NCBI GenBank assembly: GCA_019931105.1 | Contig: JAIOUW010000002.1 | Coordinates: 806,001-870,000, forward strand | Source of the DNA: Flavobacteriaceae bacterium NBU2977 | GTDB lineage: Bacteria; Bacteroidota; Bacteroidia; Flavobacteriales; Flavobacteriaceae | DNA: 64,000 nt | Direction of reading: 5' to 3' | Part shown: piece by piece, positions 26,459-35,896 of the stretch | Layout: each line of letters begins with the position of its first letter | Position numbering within the stretch: position 1 is the stretch's first letter | Made by a program: the position numbers and the translations under genes | Notes under the pieces: model-generated | Told to the model about the DNA's origin: nothing | What the model saw: the letters and a program-made list of their open reading frames with translations, nothing else | The model's database searches: none

Positions 26459-28039
26459 CTATTCGTCAAAACCTAGTAAACCATTTTCGATAGCAGGAAT
26501 TCGAAAACGTTCTTCTTCGGCATCGCTATGTTGGGCCGCGAAAATTGCAACCGCTTTTTCGATAATTTCAGGATGGGACACGGCCAGATTCGTTGTCTCC
26601 GTAGGGTCGTTCTTTAGATCGTACAGTTCTAAAGTAGGATTTTCGTCGTCGTTCTTCAGGTTCTGTCTTACTACCTTCCAATCGCCCATTCTAATGGCAA
26701 CTTGCCCCCCGTATTCGGGAAACTCCCAATACATGAAATCGTGCCCTTGTTGATTTTCTTTTGAAAGCAATGTAGGAAGCAAACTAATGCCATCGGTATC
26801 TTCGGGCCTCGCATATCCGGTCACCTCACCAAAAGTGGCCAACATATCGTAGTGGGCAGAAACATGGTCGCTCTTGCTACCCGGTTTGATATGACCGGGC
26901 CATGAAGCGATCATTGGTACCCGAATACCGCCCTCATAAACAAATCCCTTTCCTCTACCATAATTTCCATCGAAAGGTTTTGCGCTTTCAAAGAATTCGG
27001 GATCCGCGCCACCCGCATAGCTCGGGCCATTGTCGGAAGTAAAAACTATCAAGGTGTTCTCATAGATACCCTTGTCCTTAAGTTGTTGTACCAACTTACC
27101 AATATTCTCATCGAGATATGAGACCATCGCCGCATATCCCGCCCTTGGATTCTTATGCGGAAAATAGCCTCGTTCACCCAAATATGGTTCTTCTTCCCCA
27201 AACTTTTCAACATAATGATCCACCCATCTTTGCGGAGCTTGAATAGCGACATGTGGTATCGGGGTCGCCCAATATAAAAAGAAAGGTTTGTCACTATTCG
27301 CCTCAACAAATAAGGTCAATTCTTTGAACATCAAATCGGGCGAATAATCGGCTAAATTGTATGCCGAGTAGCTGTTCGGATCATTGGGGTCGGCACCCTT
27401 GGGCAATTTGGTATTCGGCGGTACCGTATCGTTCGCTAGATGTACCCGGTTTCGGTTCTTGTAAAGATGTAAGGGGTAATAGGTATGTGCCTGACGCTGA
27501 CAATTGTAGCCATAGAAAAAATCAAAACCCATATCGTTGGGTACCGCTTTCGTATGCGGAGCTCCAAGCCCCCATTTCCCCACAATTGCGGTCGTATAGC
27601 CAACTTCTTGCAACCGATGGCCGAGGGTGATGGTATTTTCAGGTATCGGTTTTTGGCCTTCAAGCGTAGAATCTTTTGCCATACTGACGTAATCCCAGAC
27701 ATTGCCACGTTCGCGCCACTCGTGATTGCCCCTGATATAGGCATGCCCGGCATGTTTGCCCGTCAAGAACATATATCGTGCTGGGGCACAGACGGGGGCA
27801 CTGGTATAGTGCTGTGTAAACAACATTCCTTCTTGGGCCAAAGCATCGATATTGGGTGTCTCGATTTTTTCTTGACCGTAAGCCCCGATCTCGGCATAGC
27901 CCAAATCGTCCGCAAGGATATAAATAATATTGGGCTTTTGCGTTTCTTCGGCAACATTTTGGTTTTCGGTTTTATCTTTGCAAGACAAAATGAACATCCC
28001 CACCAAAAGCAGGGATGTTATTGATAAGGGTAACTTCAT
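26459..28039 (-). CDS. S1-family sulfatase lipoprotein
   Basis: 526 residues from the ATG at 28039; the frame extends upstream into the preceding gene but that part is not used. The lipobox is ILSC (Cys20). The metal-binding pair is Asp44-Asp45 in ILADDLGYAE. The sulfatase signature CAPAR begins at Cys84, the formylglycine site, and is followed by FLTGKHAGH. TSDNGPS supplies the C-terminal Asp/Asn ligands. It removes sulfate esters from glycans in the periplasm or at the surface. It lies 17 nt after a Gfo/Idh gene in an operon with the SSS symporter, and an intact FGE is nearby. Confidence 0.93.
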   Translation of the reverse strand: MKLPLSITSLLLVGMFILSCKDKTENQNVAEETQKPNIIYILADDLGYAEIGAYGQEKIETPNIDALAQEGMLFTQHYTSAPVCAPARYMFLTGKHAGHAYIRGNHEWRERGNVWDYVSMAKDSTLEGQKPIPENTITLGHRLQEVGYTTAIVGKWGLGAPHTKAVPNDMGFDFFYGYNCQRQAHTYYPLHLYKNRNRVHLANDTVPPNTKLPKGADPNDPNSYSAYNLADYSPDLMFKELTLFVEANSDKPFFLYWATPIPHVAIQAPQRWVDHYVEKFGEEEPYLGERGYFPHKNPRAGYAAMVSYLDENIGKLVQQLKDKGIYENTLIVFTSDNGPSYAGGADPEFFESAKPFDGNYGRGKGFVYEGGIRVPMIASWPGHIKPGSKSDHVSAHYDMLATFGEVTGYARPEDTDGISLLPTLLSKENQQGHDFMYWEFPEYGGQVAIRMGDWKVVRQNLKNDDENPTLELYDLKNDPTETTNLAVSHPEIIEKAVAIFAAQHSDAEEERFRIPAIENGLLGFDE

Positions 28040-28056
28040 ATGTTTATCTTTCGATT

Positions 28057-29406
28057 CTATAGCACAACCGTTTTGCCCGGAGTCGGAATTTCGTACCAAC
28101 CATCCGCATTGGGTTGTACGGGCGCTTGTGAATCCCACGTAAGGTTATCGGGTACCAAGGCCAGATTTGATTTCATCGCCTCATCCCAAGTAATGACCTT
28201 GCCCGAATAGGTGGCCATTCTTCCCAATATCGCCGTCATGGTGCTTTTGGCGCCATACTCTCCATTGGAAATCACACCGCCATTGCGAATCGATTCAAAC
28301 AATTTGATATGCTCGACTTGATACGGATTCGGATCATCTTTTCCACGATGTTCGAAAACAACATTTCCGCTCCAATCCTTTAAAGTGGCATTGTCACCTT
28401 CGGTCGATACGGTTCCCTTGGTACCTTGGAAAAATTCGGAAACCCTACTCATGGTCTCCGGCTGATGACGACATTGGCTGGCGATCACCGCACCGCTCGG
28501 ATAGGTAAATTCCACAAAATGATGATCGAATATTTCACCATGATCCTTGCCGGTACGTACTTGACGACCTCCCATACCCTGTGCAGATACCGGATACTCC
28601 CCGATGAACCAGTTGGCCACGTCGATATTGTGAATGTGCTGTTCTAAAATATGATCCCCGCACAACCAATTGAAATAATACCAGTTGCGCATTTGATATT
28701 CCAACTCTGTCTGCCCAGATTGACGCTCGCGCACCCATACCCCGGCACTGTTCCAGTAGACCTGGCCCGAGACTATCTTTCCGATGGCGTCTTTCTTCAA
28801 CTGATCTATGGCGGCAAGATAATTGTCTTGATAATGTCTTTGCAGACCAACGACTACGTTAAGTTTATTGGCTTTGGCCTTTTCGGCCGCTGCCAAGACT
28901 TTGCGTACGCCAGGTACATCTGTGGCCACCGGCTTTTCCATGAAGACATGCTTGCCATTGTTGATGGCGTATTCAAAATGCTGCGGCCTGAACCCAGGCG
29001 GGGTAGCCAATATGACGACATCGGCCAAATCCATCGCTTTTTGTGCAGCATCGAAACCTACGAACTGATGCTCGGTCTTTACATTTATCTTTCCCTTGCC
29101 GAGATCACCCATCTCTTTGGAAATATTGGCAAGGCTTCCTTTCAAGCGGTCTTCGAAGGCATCGGCCATAGCGACCAATTCAACATTTCCATCTGCCCGA
29201 AGGGCCTGTACCGCGGCCCCGGTGCCTCTTCCGCCACATCCGACCAAAGCGATCTTCAGTTTCTTTTCATTGAAAACATTGTACATCGCATTCATTTTGA
29301 ACGATGGTAGCATTGCTGCTCCCGAAAGTAGAGCCGTCTGCTTTACAAATGTTCTTCTCGATTTGCCCGAACCCGAATTACGGTCCGCTCGTTTTTCATT
29401 TTTCAT
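28057..29406 (-). CDS. Exported Gfo/Idh/MocA oxidoreductase (Tat signal)
   Basis: 449 residues with a Tat-type signal (KSRRTFVKQTALLSGAA). A Rossmann domain starts LKIALVGCGGRGTGAA, followed by EKPVATDVPGVR with the catalytic Lys of the EKP motif. The C-terminal domain is an alpha/beta substrate dimerisation domain. Such exported family members carry NAD(P) tightly and are common in Bacteroidota glycan loci, where they oxidise or use redox to cleave sugars. Substrate unknown. Confidence 0.9.
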   Translation of the reverse strand: MKNEKRADRNSGSGKSRRTFVKQTALLSGAAMLPSFKMNAMYNVFNEKKLKIALVGCGGRGTGAAVQALRADGNVELVAMADAFEDRLKGSLANISKEMGDLGKGKINVKTEHQFVGFDAAQKAMDLADVVILATPPGFRPQHFEYAINNGKHVFMEKPVATDVPGVRKVLAAAEKAKANKLNVVVGLQRHYQDNYLAAIDQLKKDAIGKIVSGQVYWNSAGVWVRERQSGQTELEYQMRNWYYFNWLCGDHILEQHIHNIDVANWFIGEYPVSAQGMGGRQVRTGKDHGEIFDHHFVEFTYPSGAVIASQCRHQPETMSRVSEFFQGTKGTVSTEGDNATLKDWSGNVVFEHRGKDDPNPYQVEHIKLFESIRNGGVISNGEYGAKSTMTAILGRMATYSGKVITWDEAMKSNLALVPDNLTWDSQAPVQPNADGWYEIPTPGKTVVL

Positions 29407-29537
29407 TATTTCGTATTTATTTGAATTTAAGTTATCTAAGCTGGTATTAACTGTTCTGTGAATATAAGGATAATATCATATTTGTTCTAGGTTTCACTTG
29501 ATTTTAATACAAACGGCATACGATAAAATCTTTATTC

Positions 29538-31163
29538 TTATAGCGATAATGTGCTAAAGGAGACCATTATGTACAATACGATCAAAATAACGAAGGCAGA
29601 AGCAATAATATCCCAAATGTTGTAACTTGATTTATTAGTGGCTTTTTGTTCGGCGCTGGCCGTGCCGAAAGTCAGCCCGGCAAGTTGTGTCTGCGTTGGT
29701 GCGGGATAGAACATACTGACCAAAACGGCCATTGCAACGCAAATAGCAAAAAAATAGGCTCCAAAGACCAGCCAATTGATATTCGCGATATTGAACAGGA
29801 AACTTCCCTCAGAGAAACTGGATTTTAGAATTTCAAGGGTCAATTTTGAGAATCCTATAATGAACCCTCCCACCAATGTGGCAATGGCACCATTGGCATT
29901 TATCCTCCTGTAAAAAATACCCAAAAGAAATACAGCGGCGATCGGTGGTGAAATATAAGCCTGAACGTTCTGCAGATACTCATAAAGACCATCGGATAAA
30001 CGGGAGATTATCGGAATCCACAATAACCCCAACCCTACAACGAAAAAAGTAGCGATCCTTCCCGTTCTTACCAATTGTTCCTCGGGTTTATCGGGCCTCA
30101 ATTTCTTGTATATATCCAATGTGAACAATGTCGAACATGAGTTAAAAACAGAGGCCAACGAACTCATCAAGGCGGCCAAAAGTCCGGCGGCCACCAATCC
30201 CCTCAAACCTGAAGGCAACAGATTGCTCATCAAAACCGGAAAAGCCTCATCAGGACTGTTCCAATCCAATTTTCCTTGCATTTTGAGTCCTAGTGCAATA
30301 ATTCCGGGAACCAGAAAAAGAAATACCGGCATCAATTTCAACAAGGCCCCAAAAATACTTCCACGTCTTCCTTCCTTGATATTTTTTGCGGTCAATACCC
30401 GCTGTACGATGACCTGGTCGGTACACCAGTACCAAATACCTACAATAGTACTCGTAATAAATAAAGGCAGCCAAGGATAGTCGGGATCCGAATTAGGACG
30501 CCACATATTAAAATAGTCGGAACCAATGGTCTCTTTCAATTCGCCCCATCCCCCAACGGCATCCAAGCCGATAAATGTCAATACTCCGGCTCCCAGCACC
30601 AAAATAATGGCCTGAATGGTCTCCGTATAGACAACGGCACGCATACCTCCCAGAACGGTGTAAAGCCCGGTAAGGACGACGGTCGCTACCGCGCCGATCC
30701 AAAACGGAATACCCAATAAGGCCGAGACCACTACCCCGCCGGCATATATGGTTACCGAAACCTTGGTCAGGATATAGGCGATCAAAGAAACTACCGAAAG
30801 TACCCATCTGGATCGGGCATCGAACCGTTTTTCCAGAAATTCCGGCATCGTAAAAACCCCACTTCTCGCATAAAACGGAAGGAAAACCCAACCTAACATA
30901 AGCACGATCCAGGCGTGGAGTTCATAGATCAACAAGGGCATCTTGTCACCTGCGCCATTTCCGGCCAGGCCAACGACATGTTCCGATCCAATATTGGAAG
31001 CGAATATCGATGCCCCGACCATGAACCAGCCAATGTTTCTTCCGGCCAGAAAATAGTCCTCGGTATTCTTTTGTTTTTGCATGATGACCCACCATGCCAC
31101 ACCTAGTAGAATCAAAAAATACCCAACGATTACTACCCAATCTATTGTATCAAGTCCTTTCAT
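29538..31163 (-). CDS. Sodium:solute symporter
   Basis: 541 residues with about 13-14 membrane helices, SSS family. Family features: DYFLAGRNIGWFMVGASIFASNIGSEHVVGLAG near the N-terminus (Na site), GGMRAVVYTETIQAIILVLGA, and WYWCTDQVIVQRVL in mid-protein, resembling SGLT-type sugar transporters. Located between uxuA and a Gfo/Idh gene, so uptake of a sugar or uronic acid is inferred. Confidence 0.92.
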   Translation of the reverse strand: MKGLDTIDWVVIVGYFLILLGVAWWVIMQKQKNTEDYFLAGRNIGWFMVGASIFASNIGSEHVVGLAGNGAGDKMPLLIYELHAWIVLMLGWVFLPFYARSGVFTMPEFLEKRFDARSRWVLSVVSLIAYILTKVSVTIYAGGVVVSALLGIPFWIGAVATVVLTGLYTVLGGMRAVVYTETIQAIILVLGAGVLTFIGLDAVGGWGELKETIGSDYFNMWRPNSDPDYPWLPLFITSTIVGIWYWCTDQVIVQRVLTAKNIKEGRRGSIFGALLKLMPVFLFLVPGIIALGLKMQGKLDWNSPDEAFPVLMSNLLPSGLRGLVAAGLLAALMSSLASVFNSCSTLFTLDIYKKLRPDKPEEQLVRTGRIATFFVVGLGLLWIPIISRLSDGLYEYLQNVQAYISPPIAAVFLLGIFYRRINANGAIATLVGGFIIGFSKLTLEILKSSFSEGSFLFNIANINWLVFGAYFFAICVAMAVLVSMFYPAPTQTQLAGLTFGTASAEQKATNKSSYNIWDIIASAFVILIVLYIMVSFSTLSL

Positions 31164-31208
31164 AATGACAGTTGGTTGTTAAATGATAAACGGTACATGG
31201 ACAATAGA

Positions 31209-32369
31209 TTATCTACTTTTCGAAATCCCCAATGCCAGTCCTCGAATCTCGGCCAATCCCTTCAATCGTCCTATCGCGGTGTAACCGGCATATGCGTTTT
31301 TTGTGTCAAGGTCGTTCAATATTTGATGGCCATGGTCCGGCCGCATTGGTATTTCAACACCCCTAACATCTTCAATTTCAAGAATGGCTTTTACAATCGC
31401 ATACATGTCGGACGAACCATCTAAATGGTTGTCTTCATAAAAACTGCCATCATGCTCACGTCTTACATTTCTGAGATGTAGAAAGTGAATGCGATCTGAG
31501 AACTTTCGAATCATCGCAGGTAAATTATTTTCAGGATTTGCCCCTAAAGAGCCTGTACAGAAAGTGATTCCATTAGAAGGACTATCGACAAAATTTACCA
31601 AGTCATCAAGGTCGGCCTCCGATTTAATAATTCTCGGCAACCCCATAATATCGAATGGCGGATCATCAGGATGGATGGCCATCTTGATTCCATTTTCCTC
31701 GGCAACGGGAATCACCTCGTTCAAAAAATAGGAAAGGTTCGACTTGAGATCGTCATGGGTAATACCCGCATAGGCAGCGATCATTTTCTTAAAAACGGGA
31801 ATGGTCAAGTCGTCGACCGTACCAGGAAGTCCCATTAAGACATTGTCTTGAAGTTCTTGCTTTTCTCCATTGGTCATCTTCGAAAAACGGTTCATGGCGC
31901 TTTGCAATACCTCGTCCGTATAATCGTTTTCCGCTCCCTTCCGTTTTAAGATATAGCGTTCAAAAATTGCCATATCGACCTTATCGAACCGCAAGGCGGT
32001 ACCCCCGTTTCTAAGCGGCCAATGAAGTTGGGTCCGCGTCCAATCCAGAACGGGCATGAAGTTGTAGCACACGTTCTTTACACCGCACGAGGCAACATTC
32101 TCGAGACTCTTTTTATAGTTATCGATCCGTTGCAGGTAATCGCCCGTTCGCAGCTTTATGTTCTCGTGAATAGGGATGCTTTCGATAAAGGCCCAGTCGA
32201 GCCCGGCCCCCATTATTTCATTTTTGACCTTTTGAATCTCATCGATCTGCCAAACCTCGCCGTTCGGCACATGATGCAGAGCCGTTACCACCCCACTGGC
32301 CCCTGTTTGTCCGACATAACTTAAACTGACCGGATCTGTCGCACCAAACCATCTAAATGTTTCTATCAT
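31209..32369 (-). CDS. uxuA: Mannonate dehydratase
   Basis: 386 residues, standard UxuA length. Recognised by MIETFRWFGATDPVSLSYVG at the N-terminus, GLPGTVDDL, the MAIHPDDPPFDIMGLPRI metal-site region, and CTGSLGANPENNL. It dehydrates D-mannonate to 2-keto-3-deoxy-gluconate in uronate catabolism, in the cytosol. First gene of the unit running toward the sulfatase; divergent from rhaM and GH88. Confidence 0.96.
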   Translation of the reverse strand: MIETFRWFGATDPVSLSYVGQTGASGVVTALHHVPNGEVWQIDEIQKVKNEIMGAGLDWAFIESIPIHENIKLRTGDYLQRIDNYKKSLENVASCGVKNVCYNFMPVLDWTRTQLHWPLRNGGTALRFDKVDMAIFERYILKRKGAENDYTDEVLQSAMNRFSKMTNGEKQELQDNVLMGLPGTVDDLTIPVFKKMIAAYAGITHDDLKSNLSYFLNEVIPVAEENGIKMAIHPDDPPFDIMGLPRIIKSEADLDDLVNFVDSPSNGITFCTGSLGANPENNLPAMIRKFSDRIHFLHLRNVRREHDGSFYEDNHLDGSSDMYAIVKAILEIEDVRGVEIPMRPDHGHQILNDLDTKNAYAGYTAIGRLKGLAEIRGLALGISKSR

Positions 32370-32676
32370 TTTATATTTATTAGGGATTCTAGGTCATATT
32401 GTTTAGAATCGATATCACCGCCCCTTAAAGCACACTAGAATACAAAATTGTTAGTTTAGCCCCAAATTTTTACTTCATAATCAAATAGATGTAAAACTTT
32501 GTTATATTCATACCTCAACTGAATATTTATAATTCTCTTGTTCAAAGCGGATTTTTAAAATTCCTGCCGGTGGCAGGCAGATTTAATAGAGAACGAAGTG
32601 GTCATCCGAATGGCTATCGAGATTCCAATTTCATAATTTAGGATTATTATCAATTGACCAATTAAAATTTAAACAC
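32370..32676. promoter_or_regulatory. Divergent uxuA / rhaM intergenic region
   Basis: 307-bp gap without a gene. It holds a hairpin CCTGCC-GGT-GGCAGG at 32563-32577, resembling the short G+C-rich repeats scattered in Bacteroidota. The rest is A+T-rich and probably carries both promoters; no operator could be read. Confidence 0.4.
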
Positions 32677-33012
32677 GTGAAAAAACATTGTCTTGCCCTA
32701 GATCTAAAAAACGACCCCGAATTGATAGAAAAATATGATGAATACCATAGAAATGTATGGCCTGAAGTACTGGACAGTCTGCGGGATTCTGGAATCGTAC
32801 ATATGGAAATCTACCGCATTGCCAATCGTTTGGTAATGCTGATCGAGGTTGAAGATTGGTTTTCTTTCGATAAAAAAGCGAAAATGGACGCCGATAATAA
32901 AAAAGTGCAGGAATGGGAAACCTTGATGTGGAATTATCAACAGGCCCTGCCCGTTGCCCAACCGGGAGAAAAATGGTTGCCGTTGAAAAAAGTTTTTGAT
33001 TTTAAAGCTTAA
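32677..33012 (+). CDS. L-rhamnose mutarotase-like protein
   Basis: 111 residues from a GTG start, the usual size of the RhaM/FucU-like ferredoxin-fold mutarotases. N-terminal LKNDPELIEKYDEYHRNVWPEVLDSLRDSGI with the catalytic-type His, then IYRIANRLVMLIEVE, then WETLMWNYQQALP. It interconverts sugar anomers; RhaM acts on L-rhamnose, but the neighbours point to a uronic acid or other deoxysugar. First gene of a plus-strand operon of six. Confidence 0.85.
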   Translation: MKKHCLALDLKNDPELIEKYDEYHRNVWPEVLDSLRDSGIVHMEIYRIANRLVMLIEVEDWFSFDKKAKMDADNKKVQEWETLMWNYQQALPVAQPGEKWLPLKKVFDFKA

Positions 33013-33063
33013 GATGACATTTGATTGTCGGCCGACAAAGCAACTAAGCAAAATCAATTAAGC

Positions 33064-34446
33064 ATGATCATAAATACGCAACTCGAACCTGGGCATCTCT
33101 CTGAAAAAATCAACAATCTATGGTCATATTCCAGTGCCAAGATCAAGAATGTGACCACTTCGCTAAAAGGATCCGTCGGTTCTCCTGTGGTGACCGTAAA
33201 CGGAAAATATGAACCAAGAAGTTGGACCGACTGGACGCAGGGTTTTCAATTCGGATCCGAACTTTTTCAATTTGAGGCTACTGACGATACTTACTTTCTA
33301 AATCTTGCCATCGGGAATATAAAAACCAAAATGACCTCGCATGTAAGCCATTTTGGGGTTCATGATCATGGGTTCAATAATCTGAGCACTTACGGAAACT
33401 TGTTGCGATTAATGAACGAAGGTAAGATTACCCAGGACATAGGACTAAAAGAATTTTGCGTTCTTGCATTGAAGCTTTCGGCTTCCGTGCAGGCACAACG
33501 GTGGACAACAATCCCCGAAGGTGGTTTTATCTATTCCTTTAACGGGCCGCATTCGCTGTTCGTTGACACCATCCGTACCATTAGAATTTTGGTTGCCGGG
33601 CATTTGCTCGAACATCATTCTTCAGGTGAAAACGATATTAAGATCAATTTGCTGAAAAGGGCATATCAACATGCCCTGGCAACGGCCAAGTATTCTATTT
33701 ATTATGGTGAGGGCCGCGACATTTACGATGTTTGGGGGCGTACAGCGCATGAAGCCATTTTTAACACCAATGACGGAAACTTTCGGTCACCGTCCACACA
33801 GCAGGGCTATAGCGGGTTTTCGACGTGGACCCGCGGACTGAGCTGGGCCATGTTGGGCTTTGCCGAGCAATTGGAATTCTTGCAAAGTCAAGGGAACTTA
33901 CCTGAACTTGACGAACTTGGAGGAAAAACATATCTGGAAGAAATCTTTCTCAAGGCTGCAAAGGCCACATGCGATTTTTATATCGATAATACGGCAAATG
34001 ATGGTATACCCTATTGGGATACGGGCGCTCCCGGATTGGGCGACCTGCCCGATTGGAAAGAAAAAAAGTCCGATCCGTTCAATGAACATGAACCCATTGA
34101 CAGTTCGGCGGCCGCTATTGGCGCACAAGGCCTGTTACGTTTGGGAAATTATCTAAGAAACAAGAAATCTTCCGAAGCTGAAAAATATTGGTCGGCAGGA
34201 TTGACAGTGGCCGACACTTTGTTCGATGAACCCTATCTGAGTTCCGATTTGGATCATCAAGGATTGATTCTGCACAGCATCTATCATCGGCCCAATGGTT
34301 GGGACCATATTCCTGAAAACAGCAAAATTCCATATGGGGAGGCTTGCATGTGGGGCGATTACCATGCCCGCGAACTGGCCCATTATTTGAACGTTCTCAT
34401 CAAAGGCGAATCGTATTACACCTTTTTTAAAGGCATAAATTCTTAG
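33064..34446 (+). CDS. GH88-like unsaturated glucuronyl hydrolase
   Basis: 460 residues from the ATG at 33064; the frame opens 13 codons earlier at TTG. It is an (alpha/alpha)6 barrel of the GH88 type. Typical segments are HDHGFNNLSTYG, WTRGLSWAMLGFAEQ (RGLSWA replaces the usual RGQAWA), PIDSSAAAIGAQGLLRLG and the closing WGDYHARELAHYL. GH88 hydrates and so removes the unsaturated uronic acid left by polysaccharide lyases. No signal peptide, so it works in the cytosol on imported oligosaccharides. The product would feed to UxuA through isomerase/reductase steps. Confidence 0.85.
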   Translation: MIINTQLEPGHLSEKINNLWSYSSAKIKNVTTSLKGSVGSPVVTVNGKYEPRSWTDWTQGFQFGSELFQFEATDDTYFLNLAIGNIKTKMTSHVSHFGVHDHGFNNLSTYGNLLRLMNEGKITQDIGLKEFCVLALKLSASVQAQRWTTIPEGGFIYSFNGPHSLFVDTIRTIRILVAGHLLEHHSSGENDIKINLLKRAYQHALATAKYSIYYGEGRDIYDVWGRTAHEAIFNTNDGNFRSPSTQQGYSGFSTWTRGLSWAMLGFAEQLEFLQSQGNLPELDELGGKTYLEEIFLKAAKATCDFYIDNTANDGIPYWDTGAPGLGDLPDWKEKKSDPFNEHEPIDSSAAAIGAQGLLRLGNYLRNKKSSEAEKYWSAGLTVADTLFDEPYLSSDLDHQGLILHSIYHRPNGWDHIPENSKIPYGEACMWGDYHARELAHYLNVLIKGESYYTFFKGINS

Positions 34447-34447
34447 T

Positions 34448-35896
34448 ATGGCCAAGTCAAAACCGAGATTTACAAGAGTCGCCCAATTGAAGTCCGCCGA
34501 GGATTTTTTGGCCCATCTTGAAGAGATCAAGGCCAAGATGCCTTTTAGGCAGAATTTAGACCTCGAAAGGTCATTGGCCCTTGGCCGACCCTTTACCATG
34601 AAATCGGGTCAAACCATCGGCAATCGATTCTGTATTCTCCCAATGGAAGGATGGGATGGCACGCATGATGGACTTCCGACAGATCTAACAAAAAGAAGAT
34701 GGCACAATTTTGCCATTAGTGGTGCCAAACTGTTGTGGGGCTGTGAGGCCGTCGCCGTACGCCACGAAGGGCGGGCAAACCCGAACCAATTGTTGATCAA
34801 CGAAAAAAATCTAGGAGCCTTCAAGGATCTATATGCGAACCTAGTTTCGGATCATGAAGAAAAGTTCGGCACATCTTCAGATTTGTTGATAGGCCTTCAA
34901 TTGACCCATTCAGGTCGTTTTGCCATACCTGACCCCGACAGGGTAAGAAAACCAAAAACGATTTATAAGCATTCCATACTTGACAAAAAATTCAATTTGA
35001 CGGAGAGTCATGAAGTGATGACCGATGCCGAAATCGATGAACTGGTGAAGGATTTTGTATCGGCCGCAGGTCTTGCCAAAGAAGCCGGCTTTCAGTTTGT
35101 AGACATTAAACACTGCCACGGGTATCTGGGCCATGAGTTTCTAAGTGCCAAGAACAGACCAGGAAAATATGGCGGTTCCCTTGAGAATAGAATGCGTTTC
35201 CTGACTTCAATTGTGGAAGGTATTCGCGCGACCAGTAATATTCCTGTTGCTGTGCGATTGAGTGCTTTTGATTTTATTCCATATACAAAAGACGATTCGA
35301 ACATTGGCATTCCAGAAGCGACCGATCAAGCTTATAAAGAAGCTTTTGGAGGCGATCCTACAGGTACCGGTATCAATCTGACCGAAGTTTTCGAAATGCT
35401 GGGCCGATTCGAGCAACTGGGCATTGAATTGGTTTGCATTACCGCTGGAAGTCCGTATTATGTTCCCCATATTCAACGGCCGGCCATCTTTCCACCCTCC
35501 GACGGTTATTTACCTCCCGAAGATCCGCTTGTGGGCGTTGCACGGCAAATCCGTATCAGCAATGAAATCAAAAAGAAGTTTCCTAATTTGGCAATCGTTG
35601 GGTCGGCCTATTCGTACCTTCAGGAATGGCTCCCCCATGTGGCCGAAGGGGTAATCGAGGAAAATGCTGCCGATTTTGTCGGTTTGGGAAGAATGGTATT
35701 GAGTTATCCGAATATGCCGGAAGATATTTTAAATGGCAAAACATTGGTTCGGGGCAGTATTTGCAGGACTTTTTCAGACTGTACGACCGCACCTAGAATC
35801 GGAATGATCTCGGGCTGTTTTCCGTTGGATTCCTATTACAAAAAAATGCCGGAAGCGACCGAGTTAAAGCAATTCAAGAAGAACGCCGACCTATGA
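34448..35896 (+). CDS. Old-yellow-enzyme-type NADH:flavin oxidoreductase, long form
   Basis: 482 residues, about 110 more than classical OYE. The TIM-barrel FMN core shows IGLQLTHSGRFA, the active-site-type motif HCHGYLGHEFLSAKNRPGKY at about 222-241 and YGGSLENRMRF. Extras are a 45-residue N-terminal extension and a C-terminal tail with three Cys (439, 445, 457). The tail spacing does not match the usual CxxC-type 4Fe-4S pattern of dienoyl-CoA reductases. Starts 1 nt after the GH88 stop and overlaps the next gene by 4 nt, so it belongs to the uronate operon; substrate unknown. Confidence 0.85.
   Translation: MAKSKPRFTRVAQLKSAEDFLAHLEEIKAKMPFRQNLDLERSLALGRPFTMKSGQTIGNRFCILPMEGWDGTHDGLPTDLTKRRWHNFAISGAKLLWGCEAVAVRHEGRANPNQLLINEKNLGAFKDLYANLVSDHEEKFGTSSDLLIGLQLTHSGRFAIPDPDRVRKPKTIYKHSILDKKFNLTESHEVMTDAEIDELVKDFVSAAGLAKEAGFQFVDIKHCHGYLGHEFLSAKNRPGKYGGSLENRMRFLTSIVEGIRATSNIPVAVRLSAFDFIPYTKDDSNIGIPEATDQAYKEAFGGDPTGTGINLTEVFEMLGRFEQLGIELVCITAGSPYYVPHIQRPAIFPPSDGYLPPEDPLVGVARQIRISNEIKKKFPNLAIVGSAYSYLQEWLPHVAEGVIEENAADFVGLGRMVLSYPNMPEDILNGKTLVRGSICRTFSDCTTAPRIGMISGCFPLDSYYKKMPEATELKQFKKNADL

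Noticed and set aside
27485-28024. 179-residue open frame antisense to the sulfatase
   Set aside because: Shadow of a well-supported sulfatase gene.
28040-28138. 33-residue N-terminal extension of the sulfatase
   Set aside because: Overlaps the end of the upstream gene; the lipoprotein signal begins at 28039.
28651-29310. 219-residue open frame antisense to the Gfo/Idh gene
   Set aside because: Shadow frame; the minus-strand gene has all family motifs.
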